Shown here: positions 1 to 6,928 of the stretch, in pieces
How the letters are laid out: each line of letters begins with the position of its first letter
Position numbering within the stretch: position 1 is the stretch's first letter
Assembly: GCA_018830525.1 (NCBI GenBank)
Contig: JAHJSH010000005.1
Location: forward strand, 1-42,774
Reading direction: 5' to 3'
Origin: Nanobdellota archaeon
GTDB lineage: Archaea > Nanobdellota > Nanobdellia > Pacearchaeales > GW2011-AR1
Length of the DNA: 42,774 bases
The notes under the pieces: generated by a model
Databases searched by the model: none
Told to the model about the DNA's origin: nothing
The model's input: only the letters and a program-made list of their open reading frames with translations
Program-made: the position numbers and the translations under genes

Positions 1-66
1 CTGCCTTTAAGAGAGTTTATGGAGAGGTCAGGAAGATTAATTACACCAGCCGTTTTGTTCAGATAA
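1..66 (+). CDS. 3' end of an upstream protein-coding gene (partial)
   Basis: Frame 1 is open from the window edge and ends at TAA, giving a C-terminal peptide of 21 residues ending ITPAVLFR. The gene is cut by the window edge, so its identity cannot be determined. A perfect hairpin about 40 bp downstream fits a transcript end before rpo7. Confidence 0.45.
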   Translation: MPLREFMERSGRLITPAVLFR

Positions 67-103
67 CTGCAAGAATAATTTTACATAATTTTAGGAGATT
101 ATC

Positions 104-125
104 TTACTTTGCGAAGGCAAAGTAA
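104..125. terminator. Hairpin between upstream gene and rpo7
   Basis: TTACTTTGC and GCAAAGTAA form a perfect 9-bp stem around a GAAG loop. It lies downstream of the partial gene and upstream of the rpo7 TATA box, so it probably ends or protects the upstream transcript. Confidence 0.45.
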
Positions 126-152
126 AACTCACGCAATGCCACTTGCACAGCA

Positions 153-164
153 AGGTTTTTAAAC
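153..164 (+). promoter_or_regulatory. TATA box of the rpo7-spt4 operon
   Basis: GTTTTTAAACC lies about 26 bp upstream of the rpo7 ATG. This archaeal TATA/BRE spacing predicts transcription starting at or next to the start codon (leaderless mRNA). There is no Shine-Dalgarno motif in front of the ATG. Confidence 0.6.
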
Positions 165-184
165 CAAAATTTTCTCAGTAAGAT

Positions 185-793
185 ATGTTCTATGAAGTAT
201 TAGTAACTGACCATGTAAGAGTAGAGCCGAATAAATTCGGTATGGATACTGACGAGGCCGTACGAGTACAACTCGAAGAATCTTACGCAGGTTTCCAAGA
301 TAAAGATATCGGAACTGTCGTCGCAGTTTTAGATGTTAAGGAAGTTAAGGAGGGAATCATCATCCCCGGCGATGGAGCAGCTTATTACGAATCTACTTTC
401 AAATTAATCGTTTTCCGACCCGAATTACAAGAATTAGTTTATGGTACAATCGAAGAAATCACAAATTTCGGAGCTTTCATGAATATGGGAGTTATCCGGG
501 GAATGATCCACATATCCCAGACAATGGATGATTTCGTCTCATTTTCGGACAGCGGAGTTCTAACTGGGAAAGACGGAAAGAAAAATTTAGTTCAGAAAGA
601 TAATTGTATCGCACGAATTGTCGCAATTTCTTACAAGGGAGAAGATCCTAAAATTGGTCTAACAATGAGACAACCAGGACTTGGTAAACTCGAATGGGTT
701 AAGGCTGAAAAAGAAAAGTCAGACAAGGAAGCAAAACAGGCTGCAGCAATTAAAGCAAAAGCAACTAAGGCGCCTAAGGGGGGCAAGAAATAA
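185..793 (+). CDS. rpo7: DNA-directed RNA polymerase subunit Rpo7 (RpoE')
   Basis: Rpo7 pairs with Rpo4 to form the stalk of archaeal RNA polymerase, which helps open promoters and binds nascent RNA. The N-terminal tip domain (about residues 1-80, with PGDGA near 61-65) is followed by an S1 RNA-binding domain at about 86-163 (VYGTIEEITNFGAF opens it). The last 40 residues are a Lys/Ala-rich extension beyond the usual core and may be lineage specific. The ATG sits about 26 bp after a TATA box and is probably leaderless. spt4 follows one base after the stop, the usual archaeal pairing. Confidence 0.95.
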   Translation: MFYEVLVTDHVRVEPNKFGMDTDEAVRVQLEESYAGFQDKDIGTVVAVLDVKEVKEGIIIPGDGAAYYESTFKLIVFRPELQELVYGTIEEITNFGAFMNMGVIRGMIHISQTMDDFVSFSDSGVLTGKDGKKNLVQKDNCIARIVAISYKGEDPKIGLTMRQPGLGKLEWVKAEKEKSDKEAKQAAAIKAKATKAPKGGKK

Positions 794-794
794 A

Positions 795-986
795 ATGGTA
801 GCTAAAGAAAAATCATGTTTGAACTGCAGATCAATCTACTTCGGAGATAAATGCCCTCAATGCGGAGAAACACCCGCGAGCGAATCTTTCAAGGGAAGAA
901 TTCACGTCTTTGATTCCCAAAAATCCGAGATGGCTGAAAACATGAAAATAAACAAAGAAGGCGAATTCGCAATCAAATCAAAATAA
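795..986 (+). CDS. spt4: Transcription elongation factor Spt4 (RpoE2)
   Basis: A 63-aa zinc-ribbon protein. Its ligands are visible as CLNC (residues 8-11) and CPQC (20-23). Spt4 binds the NGN domain of Spt5 and stabilises the processivity factor that clamps RNA polymerase. The ORF track begins this frame at 681 inside rpo7. The correct start is the ATG at 795, one base after the rpo7 stop, which gives a normal family length. The rpo7-spt4 order is typical of archaea and implies one transcript. Confidence 0.93.
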   Translation: MVAKEKSCLNCRSIYFGDKCPQCGETPASESFKGRIHVFDSQKSEMAENMKINKEGEFAIKSK

Positions 987-1010
987 GATGGTACCTCCTG
1001 GCACGAGAAC

Positions 1011-1025
1011 CCCTTTAAGATAAAT
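1011..1025 (+). promoter_or_regulatory. TATA box of the s24e-s27ae operon
   Basis: CCCTTTAAGATAAATA lies about 25 bp upstream of the S24e ATG, giving the spacing of a leaderless archaeal promoter. Confidence 0.45.
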
Positions 1026-1041
1026 AATCAAAAATAACAAA

Positions 1042-1467
1042 ATGGAAACAAAGATTATCAAACAAGAAAAAAATCCTTTTTTAGAAAGAGAAGAGATTGT
1101 CATGGAAATTTCGAGTGAAACGGCTCCGAGTTTTGAAGATGTTAAAACGGTCTTGGGAAAAGATGCTAATTTAACTGTTGTAAAGAGAATTGATGGAAAT
1201 TTTGGAAAACAAACTTTTACTGCAGAAATTTTTGTTTATGATAATGAAGAGGCAAAATCAAAAATAGAAACTATTCCCAAGAAAATTCGAAAGAAAATGG
1301 CAGAAGAATCTAAGGCTGTAGCAGACGCGGCTAAGAAAGCAGAAGCTACAGAAAAAGCAACTAAAGAAGCTGCAGAAACTAAAGCCAAAGTAGAAGAAAC
1401 TCTGGTTGAAGAACCAGTCGCTGAGGAACCCTCAAAGGGTGACTCTGGGGAGCCTAAAACTGAATAA
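1042..1467 (+). CDS. rps24e: 30S ribosomal protein S24e
   Basis: Residues 1 to about 98 match the S24e fold: an N-terminal strand ending NPFLEREEI, then the VVKRIDGNFGKQTFTAEIFVYD core. S24e is a small-subunit protein restricted to archaea and eukaryotes. From about residue 100 it carries a 40-residue Ala/Glu/Lys-rich acidic tail that the roughly 100-residue family core lacks. The tail is probably disordered. S27ae starts two bases after the stop, so the two genes are cotranscribed. Confidence 0.92.
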   Translation: METKIIKQEKNPFLEREEIVMEISSETAPSFEDVKTVLGKDANLTVVKRIDGNFGKQTFTAEIFVYDNEEAKSKIETIPKKIRKKMAEESKAVADAAKKAEATEKATKEAAETKAKVEETLVEEPVAEEPSKGDSGEPKTE

Positions 1468-1469
1468 TC

Positions 1470-1706
1470 ATGGCAATCAAATCGAAAATCAAAGGAAAGA
1501 AGAAACATACTAACAAACCTACATCTGTGAAATACAAGAAGTACACAATTGAAGGCGACAAGATCGTAAAGAAGGCACGAAGTTGCCCAAGATGCGGTCC
1601 AGGAATATTCTTAAGTGTTGGAAAAGGCCGAGCATACTGCGGAAAGTGCCACTTCACTGAATTCGAAAAAAGAGAAGTCGAGCCAAAATTAGAAGTTAAG
1701 GAATAA
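1470..1706 (+). CDS. rps27ae: 30S ribosomal protein S27ae
   Basis: A 78-aa zinc-binding ribosomal protein. A basic N-terminus rich in Lys is followed by a four-cysteine zinc finger, CPRC (39-42) and CGKC (57-60), with the family signature GIFLSVGKGRAYCGKC. Unlike the eukaryotic version it has no ubiquitin fusion. It lies two bases after S24e, the usual archaeal pair, with no Shine-Dalgarno motif in the gap. Confidence 0.95.
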   Translation: MAIKSKIKGKKKHTNKPTSVKYKKYTIEGDKIVKKARSCPRCGPGIFLSVGKGRAYCGKCHFTEFEKREVEPKLEVKE

Positions 1707-1735
1707 TTTTTAAAGAATCAAAGTCATATTATTTT

Positions 1736-2101
1736 ATGGAAGTTAATTTAAAGAGATATATTTTATATTTGTTCAGATGACAATTGAGTACGCCTATTCT
1801 CGCCGTTGCCCTTATTTGGCTTTCAACTATGAATAAATGGGTAGCGACAATAATTGCAAATTTGGTTGGAGGGTTACTCTTCTTTTGGGTTGATAGATTT
1901 ATTTTTACTTCAAAAGTTTTAGATTCTCAATGGGAGATAAAGGAAGACGTAAGATGCACGGATTGCGGGAAAATTTCTAGAGGTTATCGATTAGTTAGAG
2001 CAAAAAACTATGATAAGACTAAGGGTAAAATTCCAAAGTTCCGATGTGAGAGATGTTCAAAAAAGAAATCAAAAGAACTTAAAAAGAAAGGGATTCAATA
2101 A
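1736..2101 (+). pseudogene. GtrA-like membrane/zinc-ribbon protein interrupted by in-frame TGA
   Basis: An ATG at 1736 lies about 25 bp after a TATA-like TTTTTAAAG. It opens MEVNLKRYILYLFR, then meets TGA at 1778-1780, and the same frame continues QLSTPILAVALIWLS to 2101. The ORF track starts only at the downstream TTG (1784). The product has two hydrophobic segments, a GGLLFFWVDRFIFTS motif resembling GtrA-type proteins, and a C-terminal zinc ribbon (CTDC...CERC) with a Lys-rich tail. A Trp at the TGA (R-W-Q) would restore one 121-residue protein. That identity is inferred from family feel, not from an alignment. Readthrough, recent mutation and sequencing error are all possible. The function is unknown. 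Confidence 0.6.
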
Positions 2102-2156
2102 TTCTTCAACACCAAGACTAATTCTGGTGTCACTCACCAATTACAACAAAACCGAA

Positions 2157-2170
2157 AGCTTTAAAAAGTA
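2157..2170 (+). promoter_or_regulatory. TATA box for the structured RNA
   Basis: GCTTTAAAAAGTA with a purine-rich BRE-like flank lies about 165-170 bp before scpA. It is too far upstream for scpA, which has its own TTTTATTA about 26 bp before its ATG. It predicts transcription from about 2186, just before the structured region. Confidence 0.45.
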
Positions 2171-2185
2171 TAACTGACTAGCTAT

Positions 2186-2341
2186 AGTATCACCTCTTTT
2201 TCCCCAGGAGAGAGCGATAGGGCATCTTTTTGAACGCTTTATCGCATCTCCTAGGGTTATATTCCTGTAACTTAACTCGTATAAGACCTACGATAACCAA
2301 AAGGTTAAGGCAACGAAAAGTTATTCCACCACAGGAAATTT
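2186..2341 (+). ncRNA. Candidate structured non-coding RNA, family unknown
   Basis: No credible ORF fills this interval, but it is rich in pairing. Hairpin 1 (2203-2256) stacks CCC/GGG, GGAGA/TCTCC and GCGATA/TATCGC. A second module is closed by TTCCTGT (2262-2268) with ACAGGAA (2331-2337). Inside are AACTT/AAGTT, a TCGTA/TACGA hairpin (2277-2293) and TAACC-AAAA-GGTTA (2294-2307). An upstream TATA box and the separate scpA promoter suggest an independent RNA of about 150 nt. It is not recognisable as tRNA, SRP or RNase P RNA. An H/ACA-like guide is conceivable, but no clear ACA/K-turn arrangement was established. Confidence 0.5.
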
Positions 2342-2368
2342 TATTAACTAGCAATTCATCTTCCAATA

Positions 2369-3175
2369 ATGGAAGGTGATGACCGTATTAACCAGAATCA
2401 ATTCTTCGACCTAATTACTGGCGAAGACCTAAGCTGGCAATCAATTATCTACGATTTAATCAAGACTGAACAGCTCGACCCATGGGATATTGACATCGGA
2501 ATCTTAGCTGAGCGTTATGTTCAAATCATTCAACAATTAGAAGACGCTGATTTTTTCATTTCTTCCAAGGTTCTCCTGGCATGTTCGTTACTCCTAAGAC
2601 TCAAATCAGAAATCCTGATTAACAGTTACATTCAGGATTTGAATGCTGCACTTTATGGGGGATTAAAAGATGAACGAAAATACGAATTAGAAAGGCTCGA
2701 AATTGATGAAGGAGAACTCCCGACCCTTGTTCCAAGAACGCCGATGGCGCGACACAGAAAAGTAACCTTGAAAGAGCTAATGGGTGCTCTGAACAAAGCA
2801 ATAGATACTGAGAACCGAAGAATTAAACGAGAGATCAAAGGAAAGCAAGCAGAAAAATCCATGCTTGAAGTAATGCCTAGAGGAACTCATATCCCCTTAA
2901 AAGTCAGAGTAAAAAATATTTTTGGAATTGTTAATGGGTATATCAAGGCCGGAAACAATCACATGAAATTCTCTCATCTCGCGCCCGCAAAAGAAGAAAA
3001 ATTAGCCTCCTTCGTTCCAATTCTCCATTTATCTAACGAAGGAAAAGTCTTTCTTAGACAGCCAGTCCATTTTGATGAAATTCATATGAGCCTCAAAATC
3101 CATAACGAAGAGTTAAAAGAATTAGAAGAAGAACTTGGGTTCAATGAAGGCGAGGATGTAGAAGATAACCAATGA
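2369..3175 (+). CDS. scpA: Segregation and condensation protein A (ScpA, kleisin)
   Basis: A 268-aa ScpA-family kleisin that bridges SMC ATPase heads in the condensin complex and acts in chromosome compaction and segregation. The N-terminal motif LDPWDIDIGILAERY (about 36-50) and the LLACSLLLRLKSEIL helix (about 69-83) are diagnostic. A C-terminal winged-helix region follows (about 185-245), then an acidic tail. TTTTATTA about 26 bp upstream indicates a leaderless transcript. The stop is TGA followed at once by TAA. The next ORF begins inside it with ATGA overlap, so translation is probably coupled. No smc or scpB is in view. Confidence 0.9.
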   Translation: MEGDDRINQNQFFDLITGEDLSWQSIIYDLIKTEQLDPWDIDIGILAERYVQIIQQLEDADFFISSKVLLACSLLLRLKSEILINSYIQDLNAALYGGLKDERKYELERLEIDEGELPTLVPRTPMARHRKVTLKELMGALNKAIDTENRRIKREIKGKQAEKSMLEVMPRGTHIPLKVRVKNIFGIVNGYIKAGNNHMKFSHLAPAKEEKLASFVPILHLSNEGKVFLRQPVHFDEIHMSLKIHNEELKELEEELGFNEGEDVEDNQ

Positions 3176-3623
3176 TAATTACAATTTGTTCAAGTGTGGA
3201 TTTCTCACCCAAGATAATTGAAATCAAAAAAATATTGGAAGAAAAGGGACATAAGGTAAATATCCCTTACTTTACTCAAAAAATAATAGATGGGAAGATT
3301 ACTTATAAAGACTACATAGATAAGAAAAAAAAGATGGGGGGGATATTTTTTTAAGAAATGCAGAAGAAATCGACTTGGTTCAAAGATATTGGAATTTTAT
3401 AAAATCCTCTGATGTTATTCTTGTTTTAAATCTAGAAAAGGAAGGCATAAAAAATTATATCGGAGGAAGCACCCTAATAGGGATGGGTTTTGCTTATGGA
3501 CATGGCAAGAAGATATTTTTATTCAATAAGGTTCCTGAAAGAAGTGAAAGAATTCATTATGTTGATGAAATAGTTGATATGAAACCGATAATCCTTGAGG
3601 GAAATTTGGAAAATTTAACTTAA
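3172..3623 (+). pseudogene. Nucleoside 2-deoxyribosyltransferase-like gene split by a -1 frameshift
   Basis: Two track ORFs (3172-3354 and 3375-3623) form one protein. The first half starts MIITICSSVDF and carries on to KKKKMGG. The second half reads DIFLRNAEEIDLVQRYW and continues with NYIGGSTLIGMGFAYGHGKKI, a Rossmann-like pattern seen in nucleoside 2-deoxyribosyltransferase-like proteins. The break falls at a run of seven G (3336-3342) followed shortly by seven T. One extra G would fuse the halves into about 150 residues. ATGA overlap couples it to scpA. The cause may be a real lesion, programmed slippage or a homopolymer error. The enzymatic role is inferred from family resemblance only. 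Confidence 0.65.
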
Positions 3624-3680
3624 ATAATATGAAAGATATAGGACAATAGTTTTTTTATAACCTGAATTCCCTCAAAATAT

Positions 3681-3986
3681 ATGACTAATACAAAATATCG
3701 TTCTGAATCTGGCAAGATATATGAACGTCGTGAAGATGGTTGGTATCATAATAATAAGAAGATTCCCAAGACCGTTTTTCTTTCTAGTCAGGGTGCCGCG
3801 ATTCAATATGAAATGTTGCAAAATAAACTATTGACTGTTGAAGAATTTTTTGAAAAAGATGATGAATCGGAGAGGGGTTATCTTTACTATATTATAAGAA
3901 AAAATGGAAAGCAATTAATTGACCACTCAAGCAAACTTACCGCAATTGTCGAAGATGATGGGACTATCAAATTGGAAAAAGAATAA
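3681..3986 (+). CDS. Hypothetical protein, 101 aa
   Basis: A soluble, charged 101-aa protein with no signal peptide or membrane segment. The N-terminus (YRSESGKIYERREDGWYHNN) looks like a small beta-sheet module, and the rest is mixed with an acidic stretch EFFEKDDESERG. TTTTTTATAACC lies about 27 bp before the ATG, so it probably has its own leaderless promoter. I do not recognise the family, and the neighbours give no functional clue. Confidence 0.6.
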   Translation: MTNTKYRSESGKIYERREDGWYHNNKKIPKTVFLSSQGAAIQYEMLQNKLLTVEEFFEKDDESERGYLYYIIRKNGKQLIDHSSKLTAIVEDDGTIKLEKE

Positions 3987-4062
3987 CTCTAAAAAATAAA
4001 AAAATAAAGCCGGCAAATTAATGCCTAGCAGCTTGTTAATAATAAAAAGTTTTGTAAAAGAT

Positions 4063-4218
4063 CTAAGCCGCTTCTTCAGCTGGAGCTTCTTCTGCTTTTT
4101 CCACAGGAGCTTCTTCAGCTGGAGCTTCAGCTTCTTCTTCTACTGGAGCTTCTGTTGTTTCTGCTTCTGGAGCAGTCTCAACAGTCTCTTCAGTTGGAGT
4201 TACTGTTTCTTTTTCCAT
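4063..4218 (-). CDS. Small acidic Glu/Ala/Pro-rich protein, 51 aa
   Basis: Below the ORF-track length cutoff. The minus strand reads MEKETVTPTEETVETAPEAE and continues with repeated EAPAEEAPVEK/EEAPAEEAA blocks to a TAG stop. It has almost no hydrophobic residues and is strongly acidic, so it is probably disordered. A TTTATAAA-type TATA box sits upstream near 4240-4247. The plus-strand ORF 4021-4254 is the shadow of this low-complexity gene. Function unknown. Similar acid-rich tails occur on S24e in this window. Confidence 0.6.
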   Translation of the reverse strand: MEKETVTPTEETVETAPEAETTEAPVEEEAEAPAEEAPVEKAEEAPAEEAA

Positions 4219-4276
4219 ACTTTAGCAACAAAAAATTTCTTTATAAACATTTAGGTACACTCATGAATGATAACCT

Positions 4277-4729
4277 CTATGGACATTTGATGTAAAAAAG
4301 TTTTCCCTTCGGAGCTTCATGGTAACATTCCTTTTTCTGATATTCCCGAAGGTAAGGAATGTATTCATAGTAATAATCTTTCGAATCTCTTCGATAATCT
4401 TTTTCATAGTAATCATTATAGCCCTTCTGATATTTGTTATAGCCCTTATCATCGTCTTCATAATAATTTTTCACCTGATAATGTCTATCTCGATAATCTG
4501 TTGTCGTCCGATAACTATATCCATGCCGATAATCATAGGTCGAATATCTCTTGTCATTATCATAATCTATGTAAGTTGTCCTAGAATAAAACAGGTTGTC
4601 CTCCGGATAATATTTCGACTCGACAATTTTTTCTTTATATGAATACTCTTCAGAACTATAAACATAGTGCGCTGAAACTAGGCTAACACAAATAAGTGCC
4701 AATATCACGAGAACAACTGATTTTTTCAT
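4277..4729 (-). CDS. Secreted tyrosine-rich protein
   Basis: The ATG at 4729 (MKKSVVLVILALICVSLVSA) gives a clean signal peptide and near-leaderless spacing to a TTTAAATA box. The track's TTG at 4744 adds five residues and is less likely. The mature part of about 130 residues holds 32 tyrosines, with the rest mostly Asp, Lys, Arg, Glu and Asn and very few aliphatic residues. Two cysteines near the C-terminus (KECYHE and IKCP) could form a disulfide. No known family was recognised. The composition suggests an extracellular, adhesive or cross-linkable surface protein, which is inference. Confidence 0.7.
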   Translation of the reverse strand: MKKSVVLVILALICVSLVSAHYVYSSEEYSYKEKIVESKYYPEDNLFYSRTTYIDYDNDKRYSTYDYRHGYSYRTTTDYRDRHYQVKNYYEDDDKGYNKYQKGYNDYYEKDYRRDSKDYYYEYIPYLREYQKKECYHEAPKGKLFYIKCP

Positions 4730-4777
4730 AACTAATAAAACCAAAAGCTTTATTTAAAATTAATTATATCCTATTAT

Positions 4778-4978
4778 ATGGTTTTGCAGTACAAAAAGAA
4801 GTCGGCGAACCGCTGGAAAAAATATCCTGGGAAAGATAAAGTAGAAGGAGACATTCACGATTATGATTTCAGATTACTGGACAAAGACAAATCAAAAGTC
4901 TTAGTAGAAAAAGACACTTACGAAAAAGTCATGAAGAGATTCCGACAAATAGAATTTTTTAAAAGTAAAGAGACTTGA
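4778..4978 (+). CDS. Small basic hypothetical protein, 66 aa
   Basis: A 66-aa Lys-rich soluble protein starting MVLQYKKKSANRWKKYPG. It is transcribed divergently from the tyrosine-rich gene. Its last codons (KSKET) overlap, on the opposite strand, the point where the truncated fumarase loses its family sequence, so the C-terminus may have been shaped by that rearrangement. It ends in TGA. No family was recognised. Confidence 0.5.
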   Translation: MVLQYKKKSANRWKKYPGKDKVEGDIHDYDFRLLDKDKSKVLVEKDTYEKVMKRFRQIEFFKSKET

Positions 4979-5367
4979 GGATACTTATTATCCCATTCAT
5001 CAAAATAAAAAGTAGTTATTCCCTCATTCCCTGTTTCTTTTTTTGATAATGGATCTATTCCGCTTTGACGAGCATATGCTTCTTCTGTTGCAATGGGCAT
5101 AGCATCTAAAATTGTATTTTTTACATCCCTTGTAGAATATCTTCTTGGAAGTTTAATCAGGAATTTTGGTATTCCAGTATCTTGGCAAATTGGAATTTTT
5201 TCATCCTTTGCAATTGCAAGATTTAATAAATATTTTCTTTGAGTGTCCCAAGCTAGTGATCCTCTTTGTTCTTTTTGAATTGATTCATTAATTGCTGATT
5301 CTATATATGGCGGAACTTCTGTTACAAGCTTTTTATATAAGCCAATGATATCTCGTTGTTTTATCAT
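4918..5367 (-). pseudogene. Truncated fumarate hydratase class I alpha / L-tartrate dehydratase alpha
   Basis: The N-terminal 125 or so residues match class I (4Fe-4S) fumarase/tartrate dehydratase alpha subunits. Visible are the first cluster cysteine in PICQDTGIPKFLIKLP and the IDPLSKKETGNEG stretch. Family sequence ends at VSLLLK, just where GGGSEN is expected. A short unrelated tail follows (NSICRNLFMTFS) and overlaps the 3' end of ORF 4778-4978. The remaining cluster cysteines and the beta subunit are absent nearby. It is almost certainly an inactive relic left by a deletion or rearrangement near 4980. Confidence 0.8.
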
Positions 5368-5412
5368 TTTTTATTAAGTCAGTTAGTATTTTTAAGGATT
5401 TTAGTGGTAGAG

Positions 5413-5601
5413 TTAATGATTTTCCTCTTTATACATCCACAACAACAAAGGCATAACTGACCCGTTCTTTAATTTTTTGACTATATTCATAAGTTCCTCA
5501 TGCGTTCTGCAAAACATAAGCCTGTAACCAAAAGAAGACCTTTTTTCTTTCAATGCAGGGAATTCCTCAACAATTTCTTTTTTAATCTCAACATATTCCA
5601 T
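5413..5601 (-). CDS. Small hypothetical protein, 62 aa
   Basis: A 62-aa soluble protein (MEYVEIKKEIVEEFPALKEK...) downstream of the AAA ATPase on the same strand, 43 bp after its stop. It has an acidic/basic N-terminal helix and a Trp/Met-rich C-terminus. No family was recognised. It may be cotranscribed with the ATPase. Confidence 0.45.
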   Translation of the reverse strand: MEYVEIKKEIVEEFPALKEKRSSFGYRLMFCRTHEELMNIVKKLKNGSVMPLLLWMYKEENH

Positions 5602-5644
5602 GATTGAAAGCCTTCGGCATAAGCTAGTTTGCCTTCAATGTCAA

Positions 5645-6802
5645 TTATTTTTCAAAAAAATCAATCCCTTGTGCAATAATTTTATTTTTGATATTAATTG
5701 AATCAAAAAGTTTTTTTTGTTTTTCATCTATTACTCTTTTATATTTTGCTTCGATTATAGTGTCTTTTATTTTAAAATCAATCTCAATACCATCTTTTTT
5801 TAAATACCTCGGATTTTTTCCTTTTATCTTTAAAAAAACTAAATTTTCATAAATTGCTCCTAAATCTTTAAATCCTGCAGTTACATTTTTAATTCCTACA
5901 TCTGAGCAATAAATCTTTTTGTTATCTTTGATTCTTTCATTTAAGCTTTTAGCATCTTTTTCAATTAAATAAAATAAATAAGATTCAACAAAATAATTTA
6001 TGTAATCTTTAACACTATCTTTATGAATTCCTAAAACATTTGCTATTTTATTGTAAGAAACTTGTTTTCCTACTCTTTCACACAATAGTTTAAATAAATC
6101 TTTTATAATAGAACTATTTTTTAGATTATGCAAGGCGATTATATCCTTATAGATTATACTCTCAACTAAATTAGTTATATAATTGGGATCTTTAGTTAAA
6201 ACATATTCGGGCATTCCCCCATATTCCATATATTCTTCAAAATATTTTTCTAACATATATTTTTCAGATTTTTTTGCAGAATAGTTCTTGAATAATAAAA
6301 ATTCTTGAAAATCAAGAGGGTCTACCCCCAGAGTTCTTGTTCTTCCAGTTAAAAATGCTTTTTTGTCCCTTAGCAAGGATGCTGAAGATGATGTTGCATA
6401 GATTTTTATGTTTCCAGAATCATATAAGTTTTTTAGTTCCTGGTTAAAGTCTTTTTTATAAACTACTTCATCTAAAAACAGATATATTTTTTCATTAATT
6501 TTTATGTTATGGATTTTCCTAAATTCTTTTACTAATTCATGGATGGAATTTTCTTTAAACAGATAAGCGTCAAGTGAGAGGTACATTATTCTTTTAGGAT
6601 TAATATCTTTTTCTTTTATTAATCTAAATATAAAATGTTTTAATAGGGTACTTTTTCCAACCCTCCTTAGTCCGGTAATAAAAATTATGTCTTTATTGTT
6701 TAAGTTTTTTTCAAAAAATTCTAAATATTTTTCTCTGAAAATTCCTTCTGATTTTGGAGATTCTTCCCACCAAGGATTCATCTCAAACATCAATTCTTTC
6801 AT
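5645..6802 (-). CDS. AAA ATPase with DUF4143-type C-terminal domain
   Basis: A 385-aa member of the archaeal/bacterial AAA_14-DUF4143 group. It has a Walker A GLRRVGKSTLLKHF (about 44-57), a Walker B-like KIYLFLDEV (about 104-112), a winged-helix middle and a C-terminal domain resembling a restriction-like nuclease fold (IEIDFKIKDTIIEAKYKR). The cellular role of the family is poorly defined. A TTTAAATAG box about 25 bp upstream implies leaderless expression. The promoter carries a CTATTGGCAATAG palindrome that recurs, slightly altered, before the paralogue at 38951-40168. Confidence 0.85.
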   Translation of the reverse strand: MKELMFEMNPWWEESPKSEGIFREKYLEFFEKNLNNKDIIFITGLRRVGKSTLLKHFIFRLIKEKDINPKRIMYLSLDAYLFKENSIHELVKEFRKIHNIKINEKIYLFLDEVVYKKDFNQELKNLYDSGNIKIYATSSSASLLRDKKAFLTGRTRTLGVDPLDFQEFLLFKNYSAKKSEKYMLEKYFEEYMEYGGMPEYVLTKDPNYITNLVESIIYKDIIALHNLKNSSIIKDLFKLLCERVGKQVSYNKIANVLGIHKDSVKDYINYFVESYLFYLIEKDAKSLNERIKDNKKIYCSDVGIKNVTAGFKDLGAIYENLVFLKIKGKNPRYLKKDGIEIDFKIKDTIIEAKYKRVIDEKQKKLFDSINIKNKIIAQGIDFFEK

Positions 6803-6835
6803 AAAAATGTGTACTTTTTAACTATTTAAATGTTG

Positions 6836-6873
6836 CTATTGGCAATAGCCAATTATTGAGTAAATTGGCTATT
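6836..6873. promoter_or_regulatory. Palindromic operator-like repeats upstream of the DUF4143 ATPase
   Basis: CTATTGGCAATAG (6836-6848) is a palindrome around a central base. It overlaps a longer inverted repeat, AATAGCCAATT (6844-6854) with AATTGGCTATT (6863-6873). Both lie just upstream of the minus-strand TATA box, the usual place for an archaeal activator or repressor site. The 6803-6972 gap otherwise holds only the tRNA-proximal hairpin. Confidence 0.5.
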
Positions 6874-6928
6874 AGCATTTTTGTTCTTTATCCTTAGCAT
6901 TTTGTTAGTTAAATATGATGGGCATAAA

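Noticed and set aside
1778-1780. UGA reassigned to Trp throughout the genome
   Set aside because: Other genes use TGG for Trp and several end properly in TGA, including ATGA overlaps (for example 3173, 11002, 24675, 36842).
4021-4254. Plus-strand 77-aa Ser/Phe-rich ORF
   Set aside because: It is the antisense shadow of the low-complexity acidic gene at 4063-4218.
4319-4642. Plus-strand 107-aa Ile-rich ORF
   Set aside because: Antisense of the tyrosine-rich gene. The Ile bias follows from Tyr/Asp codons on the other strand.
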